From Lepeophtheirus salmonis (lineage: Eukaryota > Arthropoda > Copepoda > Siphonostomatoida > Caligidae), in assembly GCF_016086655.4 (NCBI RefSeq), contig NC_052139.2, positions 25,424,002 through 25,488,001 of the forward strand: a stretch of 64,000 nt of DNA, given 5' to 3'. Below the pieces are notes generated by a model. The model was not told the DNA's origin, searched no databases, and saw only the letters and a program-made list of their open reading frames with translations. A program made the translations under genes and the position numbers. Shown here in pieces: positions 11,336 to 22,900 of this stretch. Position 1 is the first letter of the stretch, and every line of letters begins with the position of its first letter.

Positions 11336-11570
11336 AAATAACTAAAACCTCTATCTAGTCTCCTCGAGCTTGCAAAAAATGGGTTTTGTGTATAGCATAA
11401 GCCCCCCTTATATGACGTAAAATCGACACCCCCGTCTTAGCCTGTCAAACCTCAAAAGAGGGACCCATCCAAAATTTTGGCCTCCTAGGTTTAATGGTGT
11501 GGGAACGTATAAAGCACATCTAAACACAAACACGCAATCTCTCTTTTATATATATACTGCTATAAGATAG

Positions 11571-12065
11571 ACCTTTTTCACGTGACGTCACAATTTTGAT
11601 GCGTCCATTTTGAGAGGCGAAACAACCCACTTTTATAACAGTGAAACTACTTTTTCACTAATTTTAAGGAAAATAGTGGAATATTGTATGACAAAATGCT
11701 ACCAACAAATCAAAGGACTTAAACTTTACTGCCAATCATAAATCTATCCCTCCAATAGGTATTATTATTTTACTTATGACCCTAAAATGTATAAAAAATA
11801 TGTTATTACATCATTATGCAATCTTATGTCCGTGTTTTAGAATCAAATTAACTATTAGAATGGAAAGAATCAGATATTTTGATTTAATTCAAATATCAGT
11901 ATTTATCATTAGTATCAAGTAAAATACAATGCAAGTATTAACTCTTTTTTACTATTTAAAAAGATTAATTAGAAATTTGCCACGTTTATGTTGTAAAAAT
12001 ATAAACTTTGAGCCCTTTAAGATGACCTCTCCATCAATGATTATACAATATATGACTTCAATGAA
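11571..12065 (+). mobile_element. MITE family C, copy 1 (TIR with TGACGTCA)
   Basis: Left end TTTTTCACGTGACGTCA; right end ...TATATGACTTCAATGAAA, which read in reverse complement begins TTTCATTGAAGTCATATA, an imperfect inverted terminal repeat. The interior matches the copy at 47334-47903 (shared words CTATCCCTC, AATATGTTATTA, AATTAACTATTA, AATGGAAAGAAT). There is no ORF, so it is non-autonomous. The parent superfamily is not identified. Confidence 0.55.
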
Positions 12066-12436
12066 ATTGTTCGATTATAGCATCTAATAATATTGCAAAA
12101 TATGACAATATCAAATCAGATGAGACGAAATAAAAGGAGATGAGACGAAATGGTTTAACACTAAAAGTAACAAAACAAGACGAATGGAAAATTTGATGAG
12201 AAAAATAACACTGATTTCCTTAAAAGACAACATGTGATTCGATCAGTCACAGTTTAGGGATTTAGAGGCGTTTATAAAATTTAAGGATACCTAAAATCTT
12301 AATAACTTTTGATTTTGGTTAATTTTGAATCTTACTTTTATTAGTAAGAATTTGATTTTCCTCTTTGCTTTTTATTAATTTAACTTTTATCTTAAATCGA
12401 ATGAAAATCAACATAACCCACAAAACCGAGCAAATC

Positions 12437-12680
12437 ATTAATTTATAGAAGAAACTCTTCGAACACTTCGGTCAGGATATAAAAAAGAGTATAATGTACA
12501 CGTACTTAAAATACTATCAATCGGTATGTTTAAAAAAATAAGCTTAAAATTAACGTTGCCATGCACAATGACAATTTGAAGAGTGTTTTGGAAGGGATCA
12601 GCATAGCTCTCATTATGTTTGATTAAGTTAGCTGTGATCAGGTATGAGATAAAGGAAATAAATAGCACCCCCACTACGTA
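12437..12680 (-). repeat. Dispersed repeat family E, copy 1
   Basis: On the minus strand this reads TTTATCTCAT...GATCACAGCTAACTTAATCAAAC...CTTCAAATTGTCA, the same order as 13536-13710 on the plus strand and both arms of 51009-51378. The short ORF covering it differs between copies, so it is not called coding. Confidence 0.5.
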
Positions 12681-13535
12681 TCTAGCAATTATATACGCAA
12701 GAATTACTGTATTTTACTTACGGCGGCGTTACTCTCTATCATTCAAGAGCAAACACATTCGTGGTTACACTTTATAGTTTATAAAATATAAATATTATTA
12801 TGTATGTGCTCTCCTCAAGAATAAAAGAATAATAAGAACAGCTTTAGAAAATCTAAAAAAACAACAACATATATTTAGGTAGCATCTACAAAAAGCCAGG
12901 CTAATATTAGTCTAGTATTCAGGGTCGTTTTTTCTCCTACTTTCGCTTAATTTGTTTTCATCCTGACTAAGAAATTTTATAATAAAAAGCAAAAATTCCT
13001 GTATCTTTTTTTTTTTTTTTTTTGGGGGGCTACAGCTGTTCCCCTTGTGGACACCCCTGAGTATTAGAATTCATTGGCCAGACACTTTTCCATTATAGTA
13101 TTATTTTCATATATTATAATGTACATTTCCGAGGATGGCAATATTACCATCTTGTTTTCCCAGAATTATAATTAATCATACAATGATTCATAGTATTTTT
13201 ATTTTTACAGAGTATATGTAAAAATATATTATTTCAAAGCTACAAAGTATAGTGTATAGTAATACTATTATTATTGTAATAAATTAATACTTTATTACTT
13301 AAGGTTATACAATAACGCTTTTCCGACGATGTGTGACTTCCATCACGTTTTTTATAGTTATGCCAATGAGGAAATATACTGTTACTGTTAATCAATTAAT
13401 TTCAAAAGCAATGAGAATTTCCTTGGAAGTTCTGAGTGTAAGTCCTAGTTAGATTCAAAGTAGAATTAAGGAGTGGGATTTGTGTTTATTTCTTTCCTAA
13501 CATATACTTACATAAAAAAAAAAAAATTATTATAA
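12681..13535. other. Repeat-rich intergenic stretch
   Basis: Two small repeats are visible. One at about 12970-13065 (AAAGCAAAAATTCCT, a T-run, then GCTACAGC and CACCCCTGA) resembles 50104-50180. One at about 13311-13400 (ATAACGCTTTT...ATATACTGTTACTGTTAATCA) recurs at 41443-41535. A partial family E head lies at about 13435. No gene. Confidence 0.45.
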
Positions 13536-13710
13536 TTGTAAGTCCTTGTTGGACTCAGAGTAGAATTAAGGATCTACATTTGAGTGATACTTATCAATTT
13601 CTTTATTTATCTCATTCTACTCCCTTGTCACAGCTGATTGTAACTGATCTAATGAAACACCATGACAGCGAACGTGCTCTCCTCCAAATTATTCTTCAAA
13701 TTGTCAAGGT
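13536..13710 (+). repeat. Dispersed repeat family E, copy 2
   Basis: Starts GTAAGTCCTTGTTGGACTCA, identical to the head of the copy at 51018, and ends at CTTCAAATTGTCAAGG. With the minus-strand copy at 12437-12680 it forms an inverted pair about 0.9 kb apart, possibly the two ends of one decayed element. Confidence 0.55.
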
Positions 13711-14995
13711 TACCAAGTTAATTTTTGGTATATTTTTTTTAACAAACCAAAATACACATGATTTTCATAACTGGTCGATCCTCTGGTTTCTATCCTCCAA
13801 AACCATAACATAAAAGGGAACTGATTAAAAAAAATACACTTCAATCAATAGTCTTGCTCCTGCCCTCTTCTCGCGCTGACCCATTAGTAAAAGAATCGAC
13901 TTTTTTCTTTCAAAAATGCCACTAAAAAGTGCTTCAGCTTAAAAATATAAAAAAACCCGTAATTTTTTTAGGTTTGGAAGTGGAATCTCGAAGATTAATA
14001 GTAAAGTAATGCAAAATAGAGACTAGTAGTTATGAATACTTATTTTGTATTAAATTTAAAACTTGATAACGTTTCATTGGACTACATTTAATTAGTTTCT
14101 GTCTTTTCTATAGATTAATTTTGAATTACATGATACATTTGAGTTTTGACAAACAAAGTTTAGGTCTCCTTGTAGTAACGGATATATAACACCAAAAAGA
14201 TTGCCAGAATATTGTTTGTTCTGGCAAAAAATATATTTTCTCTACTTTTAACGTCTCTAATTGATCTAAAACATAATTAATACAACAAATCTACTTATTT
14301 TATATGGATTTTTACTACTTAAATATTTTTATTTACTTCAAAAATCATTTTTTTCTTTAGCATCAAATCATTATATATTTTATTTAAGTGTTACGTCTAC
14401 ATTCAATTTAAAAGTTATTTGATGATGTTGCGTCGATTTTTTATTTATATTTGTTCATTTTATGTAATTGAAATATCATTTATGAGCCTCCAAGATAGTG
14501 TCCCCTTCAATTATGATGCAATTTGTTATGTCAGTAATATGATTTTAGGAAAAAATGTCAATGAAAATAAAAGGAAAAGTGACAAGGTGGAGAAAATGGC
14601 AAGATTCTTTTAAACTGATACAATACCTATCACCAATATTAATAATATACTATACTAAGATAAAAGAAACATACACAACAGCGATTCAAATGCAATAACC
14701 AGTAAGTGTTGCTCACTTAATTCTCTGTTATCAATTATAATAATTAATATCATAAAACATGATGGATTATTGATATTGAACAAGACTCATGGATTGACGA
14801 ATAAGTACTAGCATAACAACATATTGAGAAATATAAAGCACCTGAAAATTTTTGAGGGTCTGAAACCTTCCCATAGAGTTGTCTCTAACCATACTTACCA
14901 CAATTAACCAAATTAGATACCTACATGAGTGTCGAATAATTTTTTTTTAGCCGTTTCTGTCGTCATTAAATATGTATATCTATTAACCTTGAAAT
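13711..14995. other. Intergenic, nothing recognised
   Basis: AT-rich. The longest ORF is 64 codons (14419-14613) and shows no family resemblance. No repeat family was confirmed here. Confidence 0.4.
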
Positions 14996-15138
14996 ACGAC
15001 AAATATTAATTAAATGTACGAAGTTCATATATGAGCTTACAAAGTGGAATGTATCATCAAAAAAGGAGGTTTTTTCAGGACAGTAGGTTGCGTGATTGGA
15101 GCTTGAGCTTCTCCAAATAGTATGAGACCTCATTGAGT
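14996..15138 (+). promoter_or_regulatory. Repeated upstream module, copy at CDC123
   Basis: About 143 bp, from ACGACAAATATT through AAGTTCATAT, TATCATCAAAAA and GGTTGCGTGATT(G)GAGCTT to CTCATTGAG. Two more copies exist: 17827-17965 (minus strand, upstream of EIF3E) and 19081-19224 (plus strand, upstream of the focadhesin gene). This copy ends 133 bp before the CDC123 ATG, with the GGTTGCGTGAT side facing the gene. It is either a duplicated promoter segment or a short mobile repeat. Confidence 0.55.
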
Positions 15139-15270
15139 CTATTTAATGTGCTTGACTCATTTATTGTTGATTGTAAACTACCGAATTTAATGTATTATTA
15201 ATTAAATTATTATTACATGATGAACAAAATCAATAGTTAAATACAAGCTACAGTCAATATCAGTCTCAGA

Positions 15271-16260
15271 ATGCAGATCCCGGAAGTGCAACAATGTGAT
15301 ATATCGTCATGGTTGAAAGATTACTCTCATCTCACATTCCCCACAAACCTCATTCCCATCCCTTGTGAAGTTATCACCTATCTCAATACGGATTCCACTC
15401 TCATTTTACCCCTGGAATGCGATGCAGATGGGTACTTTGATAACCACAGACATTACTCCGACTCAGAAGATAATACTAGTGACTTTGGTGAAGAGCTGGA
15501 TGAGAATGATCAAGAAGAAAAGAGTCGACCCTCCTTTCCGGAATTTAGTGACTCCATCAAGAGTCTTCTTTCTGAGAAGGGAAGTGTATTTTGCAAGTTG
15601 AATTGGAGCAGTCCAAAAGATGCCATTTGGATCTCCCACTCTCTAAAGTGCTCTACTCTAACTGACATTTTCCTTCTGCTCAAAAGCTCTATGTTTGTTA
15701 ATCATGATATTACTTCACCTTTCAAAGACTGTGAAGCTACTTCTGAGGAAGTGAATGAGGCCATGTCTGAAATACAATACAATTTGGCTCTAAGAGAATG
15801 GAGATCCATCAATCCAGGTCATGAGTTCAGGTGTTTTGTGAAGAATGGATCCCTCAAAGCTATTTCTCAGCGGGACTTTACGTCCTTCTATGATTATATC
15901 ATCAAGGAGGAATCCTTCATAAAAGAGGACTTGACACGATTCCATAAAAATAATCTATCCAATTTTCCCCTCAACGATTTTGTTTTTGATGTAGTCCGCT
16001 CATCTAAAGGCAAGATAACTCTGGTGGATTTTAATCCCTCTGGAATAACTACAGACGCTCTTCTTTTCGAATGGTCTGAACTTCAAGAGATAGAAGAGAT
16101 GGAGTTTCGTTTCATTTCTGAAGAGAAAGGGATTCGTTCAGACACATTGAGGCAATATTCGCTTCCAACAGACGTTGTGGATATTGCTAATGGTACAGAC
16201 CACGATAAACTCTTAAGCTTTTTAGAATTACAAGCAGAGATGCAAAAAAAGAATACTTGA
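15271..16260 (+). CDS. CDC123: Translation initiation factor eIF2 assembly protein CDC123, single exon
   Basis: CDC123 is an ATP-grasp-fold chaperone that binds the C-terminal domain of eIF2-gamma and promotes assembly of the eIF2 complex. The protein has 329 residues (336 in human) and is uninterrupted. Landmarks: an N-terminal CDISSWLKDYSHLTFPT, close to the human CSFPNWYPLFR-type opening; the acidic loop rich in D and E at about 55-85; FPEFSDSIKSLLSEKGSVFCKLNWSS without gaps across the first half; the core INPGHEFRCFVKNGSLKAISQRD; and the metal/ATP-binding segment FVFDVVRSS...LVDFNPSG with LLFEWSEL. The gene lies tail to tail with EIF3E, also a translation-initiation gene, 114 bp away. An AATAAATAAATA run just after the stop is its likely poly(A) signal. 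Confidence 0.95.
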   Translation: MQIPEVQQCDISSWLKDYSHLTFPTNLIPIPCEVITYLNTDSTLILPLECDADGYFDNHRHYSDSEDNTSDFGEELDENDQEEKSRPSFPEFSDSIKSLLSEKGSVFCKLNWSSPKDAIWISHSLKCSTLTDIFLLLKSSMFVNHDITSPFKDCEATSEEVNEAMSEIQYNLALREWRSINPGHEFRCFVKNGSLKAISQRDFTSFYDYIIKEESFIKEDLTRFHKNNLSNFPLNDFVFDVVRSSKGKITLVDFNPSGITTDALLFEWSELQEIEEMEFRFISEEKGIRSDTLRQYSLPTDVVDIANGTDHDKLLSFLELQAEMQKKNT

Positions 16261-16374
16261 TCTAATAATACATTAATACAAAATAAATAAATACGCGCTT
16301 CTATCTCTGTTTCTGATCATATATTATAATGAATAAATTGACAATGTATAAATATATATTCAGAAAATAGCTTA

Positions 16375-17718
16375 TTAGAATGCATCGCCGGTCCAACTGG
16401 GTTGATCATGAACGATCTTCTTTTTTTCTAAGTTAACTTGCAGAGTAAGGGTTCGAAGGCTAAGCACCTTCGTTTTATCAATCAATTGTTGATAAGGAGA
16501 AACAGTTTGCTTCCCCATGACCACATGTCCCATTTGTGAATCAATCTTGGCATCGAGTTTAGCGTTGCGGATTAAATTGACGATCCATCTCTCTGCATCC
16601 TCAGGCTTCATGTTCAACTTCTCTGCAAGCATGTCGATAGTGATACATTGATGAATACGACAAAAGGTCTCAAAAATCATGAGCCTTGAGTTCTCAATGA
16701 ATTCATCCAAGCAGGAGACTAAAAAGAAATCGTTTACAAGAACCTTTTCGCATTCCCTCAGCTTTTGCTGAGCCCCATCAAAATCAAAGTTGACATATAG
16801 ATCCTCAATGAAAGAGGTGATGGGATCTCGATAGGCATAGGACTCTTCTTGAATTACTTTGACGAGATCCTTCATAATGCTACGTCGAGAACTTTTGTTC
16901 ACGATAACAGCAGTTGAAAGATAGCGTAGGATCCAGGGACAAGTGGTTTGAATGGCATTGAGATATTGCTTTTGATAAAGAAACAAGTCAATGACTGCAT
17001 CAGTGCCCTCAGCTTTGTTGAAGAAGACAAAGAGGGACCAGTGAATGAGCCAGGTTCGTTGTTGAAGAGTTTGTAGGGAAGAACCGAAAGTTGCTTCATC
17101 AATAAAGGCCTGGAGTCTCTTCAAGTCAGTCAGGGCCTTTTCCCATTTTTGCATTAGGATTTCCGATGCTAACTTACCCCAAAGGGCATTCAAGTAGTTT
17201 TTGTCATTAGGAGAGGAGAGAACTCTGTAGAAATAGAGAGTATCTGCTGCACCACTGTAGTTACCACAATCATATTCGTATTTACCAAGAGTGTACAAAG
17301 TCTCTCTCATCTTCTCCACATCAATTGATGCTTTCTTCAAATGAGAGTCAACCACTGATTTGGAGTCTCGCGCCTCCTCGATTTCTAAAACAATCTTAGA
17401 ATCATTAAAGAGACATAAGACGGGCTGAGAATCTTCGTGGAGTCCCTTGAGCATAGTCACAACTTCACTTCTTTTATCCTTGAGGGAAGCTGGAAGGGGT
17501 TTGTCAGGGTACAAACTCTCGTGTACCTCCATAGCAAAATCCACCATGTTGGTGTCGCTCAGAAGATCCAATTTGCATCGAAGAAGATCCGTTTCAATAT
17601 ATATATTCTTAAATGACAGAAATTCCAAAAGTGGAAACACAAGGTGCCGGTCCAAATAGGGTGTCATACAATTAGTAAGATCCCATTCTACCACGGATTT
17701 GTTGCCTTCGTACTTCAT
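16375..17718 (-). CDS. EIF3E: Eukaryotic translation initiation factor 3 subunit E (INT6), single exon
   Basis: eIF3e is a PCI-domain subunit of the eIF3 complex, which binds the 40S ribosome and recruits mRNA. The protein has 447 residues (445 in human), from the ATG at 17718. Landmarks in order: YLDRHLVFPLLEFLS, KLDLLSDTNMVDFAMEV, YECGNYSGAADTLYFYRVL in near-human form, LWGKLASEILMQKWEKAL, LQQRTWLIHWSLFVFFN, DLFLYQKQYLNAIQT, then the PCI domain (about residues 250-400) with CLYVNFDFDGAQ-like LYVNFDFDGAQQKLRECE, FETFCRIHQCITI and the winged-helix motif AERWIVNLIRNAKLDAKID. The N-terminus has about nine extra residues before the conserved start. There are no introns. A repeated module lies directly upstream at 17827-17965, followed by a CT-rich leader. 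Confidence 0.96.
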   Translation of the reverse strand: MKYEGNKSVVEWDLTNCMTPYLDRHLVFPLLEFLSFKNIYIETDLLRCKLDLLSDTNMVDFAMEVHESLYPDKPLPASLKDKRSEVVTMLKGLHEDSQPVLCLFNDSKIVLEIEEARDSKSVVDSHLKKASIDVEKMRETLYTLGKYEYDCGNYSGAADTLYFYRVLSSPNDKNYLNALWGKLASEILMQKWEKALTDLKRLQAFIDEATFGSSLQTLQQRTWLIHWSLFVFFNKAEGTDAVIDLFLYQKQYLNAIQTTCPWILRYLSTAVIVNKSSRRSIMKDLVKVIQEESYAYRDPITSFIEDLYVNFDFDGAQQKLRECEKVLVNDFFLVSCLDEFIENSRLMIFETFCRIHQCITIDMLAEKLNMKPEDAERWIVNLIRNAKLDAKIDSQMGHVVMGKQTVSPYQQLIDKTKVLSLRTLTLQVNLEKKKIVHDQPSWTGDAF

Positions 17719-17826
17719 CACGGAGATTTTCCGGGATTTGTGTCAATTTTAAATGAGAGTAATGAAACTGCCCTTTCCGGAGAAGGGTAGAGAGTGAGAG
17801 AAAGGGAGAGAGAGAAAGAATCTTTA

Positions 17827-17965
17827 CAATGAGTTGTAATATCCGGAGGAGCACAAGCTCAAATCACGCAACCTCTGGTGCGGAACAACATCATTTTTCA
17901 TGATAAACTTCACATGGTGAACTCATATCAACTTAATACAATGATAATGCTATAATATTTGTCGT
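17827..17965 (-). promoter_or_regulatory. Repeated upstream module, copy at EIF3E
   Basis: Minus-strand copy: ACGACAAATATTATA, AAGTTGATATGAGTTCACCA, TTTATCATGAAAAATGA, GGTTGCGTGATTTGAGCTTG, then ACTCATTG. It ends 109 bp before the EIF3E ATG, oriented towards the gene exactly as the CDC123 copy is. Between it and the ATG is a pyrimidine-rich leader (17756-17822), the kind expected of a translation-machinery mRNA. Transcription probably starts at the edge of the module; that is inference. Confidence 0.55.
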
Positions 17966-19080
17966 AATTATAATTATACCTCGACATCACGTGGAAACTT
18001 AATCAACTCTTCCATTTTCGGAGAATATTTGCTATCCCAAAAATTTGTTTTTGTGCAAAAAATGATAGCTTGACTGAATGTATACAATTCAAAATCAAAT
18101 GTGTTTAGAAAATTAATTATTTAAACTGATGAATTGGTCCTTAAAAAATATAGTACCCACTTCAGTTTGTGTTCGTACAAGATTAATATTTATTAAGTTG
18201 TCATTCAAATAATTAATTAATTGGCAAATGTTATTCTTCGATTACTCTTTGGACACTAATGTGATTAGGTAATTCATAAATTTGATAGAGTTGAGTGTAT
18301 CTCCACAAGTAGTTAAATTGATTTGAAGTCTCATAATGTAAATGGTTGGATTCAGAACCAACATTACAAAATATTATTCCAAACCATAAATCAAGAATAA
18401 TTTATTCGTAGATGTATGTAGTTTTAATGTTTATGTTGATCTATTATTTTAGAGACGTAGAATATGAATTTAATTTCTAGAGTCTATTCGAACCGTTCTT
18501 GAGGTTAGATTTAGAATATTTATAGATCCTGTCTCCAATTCTGCAGCTATTTTAAAATTTGCACTACAAATCAAAGATTGAATATTGATTGTGTTCCAAA
18601 CCGAGACCGTGAGTAAGTACATAGGACTCTGCTGAGTCCTGGTTCACTTATCAGGCATAATTATTACTTCATGGGAATTAGATATACCTAGTTACTAAAA
18701 ATCACATTACTTTGATTCTTTTAAGTTCATGAATGGGGACAAAGAATATTGATACAACCTTACTTATGCGTCCAATTGGTTCTATTTAGTACTAAATATA
18801 AAAATCTTGTTCATCTCAATGAATAAATTATATTATTAATGGGGAGATATTTCATATTATTTCAATTAAATATACTAAATAATAATCTTACACAAACCCG
18901 ATCCGAAGTTGACAATTTATTTTTGAAGGGCAAATTTATAAGTTTAAATGATTCGTTCAATAATTTTTTAAAAGTTTACTTTAGAAAACTTTTATGGTAA
19001 CTTTGATTTTCAGTAGTACTAGTATACCTTAATTCAATTCATCGTTTTTTTCTCAAGAACTATTTACGACTATACAAATT
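17966..19080. other. Intergenic, nothing recognised
   Basis: Upstream of EIF3E and of the next gene. AT-rich, no ORF of note, and no repeat copy identified. Confidence 0.4.
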
Positions 19081-19224
19081 ACGACAAATATTATATTGTT
19101 ATAATTATATAAAGTTCATATGAGTTCACCAACTCGAATTTATTATCAAAAATGAAGTTTTTCAACACAACAGGTTGCGTAATTTGAGCTTGTGCTCGTC
19201 CCGACAGTATCAGAACTCATTCAG
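19081..19224 (+). promoter_or_regulatory. Repeated upstream module, copy 3
   Basis: Same order of words as the copies at 14996 and 17827: ACGACAAATATTATATTGTT, AAGTTCATATGAGTTCACCA, TTATTATCAAAAATGAAG, GGTTGCGTAATTTGAGCTTG, AGTATCAGAACTCATTCAG. It is about 0.7 kb from the focadhesin ATG, too far to be an obvious core promoter. It could drive an unseen leader exon or be a relic. Confidence 0.5.
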
Positions 19225-19922
19225 GATTGCCAAATGAAAAAAATGTCCACAATTACTGTGGATAAGTTGGTCATACAAATTAATATTGGATATGCTTTAC
19301 AATTTTTTTCCTACGTCATATTATTTTATTTTTTTATTACGAAATTGGAGATTGCGTCAAATATTGAATATGGAAAAATGAAATTCAACTATCGCAACCT
19401 TTTAATAGTTAATTATGTGGCGCTAACATAATAATATTATTATTATAGTAGGAGGAAAGGAATTTCAACTCTTTAAATTTATTCAGACAATTTGGAGGTT
19501 TTTAAAATGGATGGAAGGTCTCATTATGAGGAAGAAATTGTGAATATATGAAATATCAGGTGGAGGGACTGACCGCTCTTTTTCTATTAATGAACCGTCC
19601 TAATATGATTAGTTTTACGATTACCCTTTAGCAGGAATCGTCTAAAATTGTAAATCCATCGCTTGCAGTCTCCAATAGGCAATAACTAATATATATTATT
19701 CCGCATTATAAAAAGGTTGCGAGAATTGAGTCGTAACTTTCCGCTTTTGTTGTCTCCAATTTTGAGATAAGAAGATAAAACATATGACGTTTGGGCAAAA
19801 TTGTAAACCGTTGCACCGATTTCGTCACCATAATATTTTTTAAATACATTCAATAATACTTATTATTTATTAAATATTAATACCAAGCGAGGATTGATAG
19901 AATTTGATTGTCTGGCCGGGGA
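19225..19922. other. Focadhesin gene upstream region
   Basis: AT-rich with a CCAAT motif in TCTCCAATAGG near 19668. A 79-codon ORF (19192-19431) overlaps the repeat module and is not considered real. Confidence 0.4.
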
Positions 19923-22900
19923 ATGGATGAGATTAAAGATCGACTGTCCCAGCTCTCGGAGTCTCCTTTCACGGACTCGCTTCAGATATTGAATACAATA
20001 CACCCCATTGCTGAGGAACTCTATAAAGCGGAGCCGCTAAAAGCTCAAAAGATCTGTGAGCTTCTCCAAACAGCCCTTGGATCTCGAAACCCCTGCATCT
20101 CATCTGCTGTAATTGAGGTACTTTCTCGATGGAAGGCTTCGAAAAACATATCCACATTCGTTCAGGAGCTTTTGTATCAGTTGCCTCGAGCTGCATACCC
20201 AGGTACATTTGTTTCTGCGATTGGACGTCTTGAATCGCAGGATGTTTCTCGGACATATTTGCCCATTCTCAAGCACTGTCCCTCATCATGGCCATGGGTA
20301 CTCGATGAAATCCAGAAAGGAGAATTTAAGTCCTTCAACGCGCTGTATACACAAATACTTCTGGATCCCTCTCCTTCTCTTCATTTGACACCTTTCCGAG
20401 TTGCTCTTCGGGAATGCTTGCTTCAAATGAGTCATGGTTAAGTCAATATACTCTTTTGTTGAACATTACATCTACTCATTTATACATTTTTTGCTTAATA
20501 ATCAATTCATATTCTAGCTGAGAGTCAATTCTTCATAAAGGAGTCTTTGCAATGGCTAAATCCTACACCCGAAAATCGCTTCTGGATTTTAGAGATAACT
20601 AAAAAAGAGTGTCAAGAAAAGAGATTATTAATGTACTCTGCATTGATAATTAATAAGGTGATCACTGGTATGGATCCCTCTGAGCTGTTGAAACTAATTC
20701 AATTAGAACTAAGGGTATGCAATTTATTCAAAAAATATAAAAGAAATTCATATTTAAGGTTTCATTCTTCCAATTCCAGAAATATAACGGCCCAGATAAT
20801 ATTCTAAGTGTTTGCCTTGTTATTCTTACAAAGGCATTTGATAAATCTTTTTTTGGGCATTATATGGTGTTTCTTCAAGTCTTTAAGGATTTTTTTGATG
20901 TAATTCGGAACAAAAATGTTTTAGGGATATGTATTTGCTCACTTTTGGGTATAACTCTAGTTCCGTCAAAGCTCTTAGACCAAAACGTATGGACGATTGC
21001 ATCAACTCTCATCAAGAAGTACTATAAAGCTTCTGACGTTGGAACTAAAGAATTTGTTGGAGACACTATATATCTCCAGTGGAATAAGGATGTAAATTTA
21101 AGCTTTTTAAAAGTCAATTTACTCAGTTGTATCTCTCACTCCGAAACTAGTTGTTTGGAATGGTTGTCCACCCTAAGCAATGTGAAGTTAACGCTTGAGC
21201 ATTTGCCTATCGTTAAAACACTTTTCCTAGGTACGAGTTATCCAACCGTTCTTCAAGCTTCAGTGGATGTTCTTTCTCGTATTCTTGATATATACCCTCA
21301 AAGATCAATGGGAGTGCTATCCATCATTTTACATAAATTATCTAAGGAAAAAAATCCCGGAGCGTGTAATGTTCTAATAAAAAGTCTATCCATCGTAGCA
21401 AAAGATAAAAACTGCATAAAGTTTGTGATTAAAGTTATAAACTCACTTACTATTAACTCACGCTCAGGTACAATCAAGCTCAAGCTTTTATTTGATCTTT
21501 ACCAAATAGAAGAGAGGACATATGCTTACTTACATAAAGCTTTAGAAGAAAAATATTCCACGGATGAATCAAATGTGACAAAGGCTTTTATAATACTTCG
21601 AATTTGCTCAAAAAAATCATCGAAGCATGCTTCGGATCTTTTACCTTTGCTATCGGATATATTAAATGGACAAGGTCACGGCTCTGCTTCAGTATTGGCC
21701 CTAAAAGCAATACAAGCCATGGTTGCAGACTCTGTAATAGATATTGAAACAACTTTCAAGGCTTTACAGCCCAAAATAATGGCAGACGGTCTGAATGATG
21801 TACGGATTGCTCTTATAGAAATTTGTACTCTTATTCCTGAGTTTGATATTCCAACTGACAAATATGAAACATTTTCTAACCATATCTTAAAATTCCTTTG
21901 GTCTTGTACGGTACAAAAGCAGGAGCATCCGATGGCCCTTCGAAAAGCTGCGTTTAGTGCCATTGGTAAATATGGTCTCTACAGACAGAAATTTGACTTT
22001 GTTCCAAGTAATTTGACGAATGGCTTCAATCCTATTGAACTAGTAGAAAATGAAGAGACGAATCTGTATGTCCCAGGCGAATGCTGGATCGAAATTCTCA
22101 TTAATTCTACTAAAGAAGACCTAGTACTCATTGAAGACTTATTGATGGATTTTTTAAGAGATGAGGTTCACGAATTTCCTAAATCTGTATATTATCTCCC
22201 TCATAAGAAGAATGAGAAAACTCGAATGGATTATTCTCAAGTTTTATCTGAAACAAGTGTTCTTAGGTATATTTTAGAGTGCTGTCAATCTAAAGACACT
22301 ATATCATCAGTGTTAGCCTCTTGCTTACGCATTTTGAGCATTGAATATAGTCAACAATTTCCACCGTTAAATTGGGAATTCCTGTCTTCCATGTCCAAGA
22401 ATTATAAGCCTGAATGTTTTAATATCATCGTTAATCAATTGAGGAAATCCGAGTGTGCACGAAATGTTTTAGAGGGGATGTTGATTTCTGAAATGAGCTT
22501 CGAAATGATTTTGTGTGTATTTAAAAAACTTGAAATCATTCTTCAATACCATCCATGTACCGAACTCAAGACCTTCATACAAAATGTTTCTTCCACAGTC
22601 ATAGATAAGACTCCTTTGATCTCCCTACTTGATATCTTAAAAGAAAAGGCCTCTATTTGTGGAAAGTATGATGTATTCATCAATTTTATCAAATCATTAC
22701 ATGATCACGTACATTTGGATAGTCTGCTCTATTCGCATTATCTTGAACTGATTGAGAATTTACCACATGATCCATACTGGACGCAATTAAGCAATCCCAC
22801 TCTTTCAAATTGTGTAAATATATATATATATAAATTAATTATGATGTAAAATTTTCCAATTTTTAACTCATTTTAGAAAGTCGAGGTGGATCTGATGAAT

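Noticed and set aside
12438..12674. 78-codon ORF, and the related 13580-13813 and 51137-51382
   Set aside because: They lie over repeat family E on differing strands and do not keep one frame.
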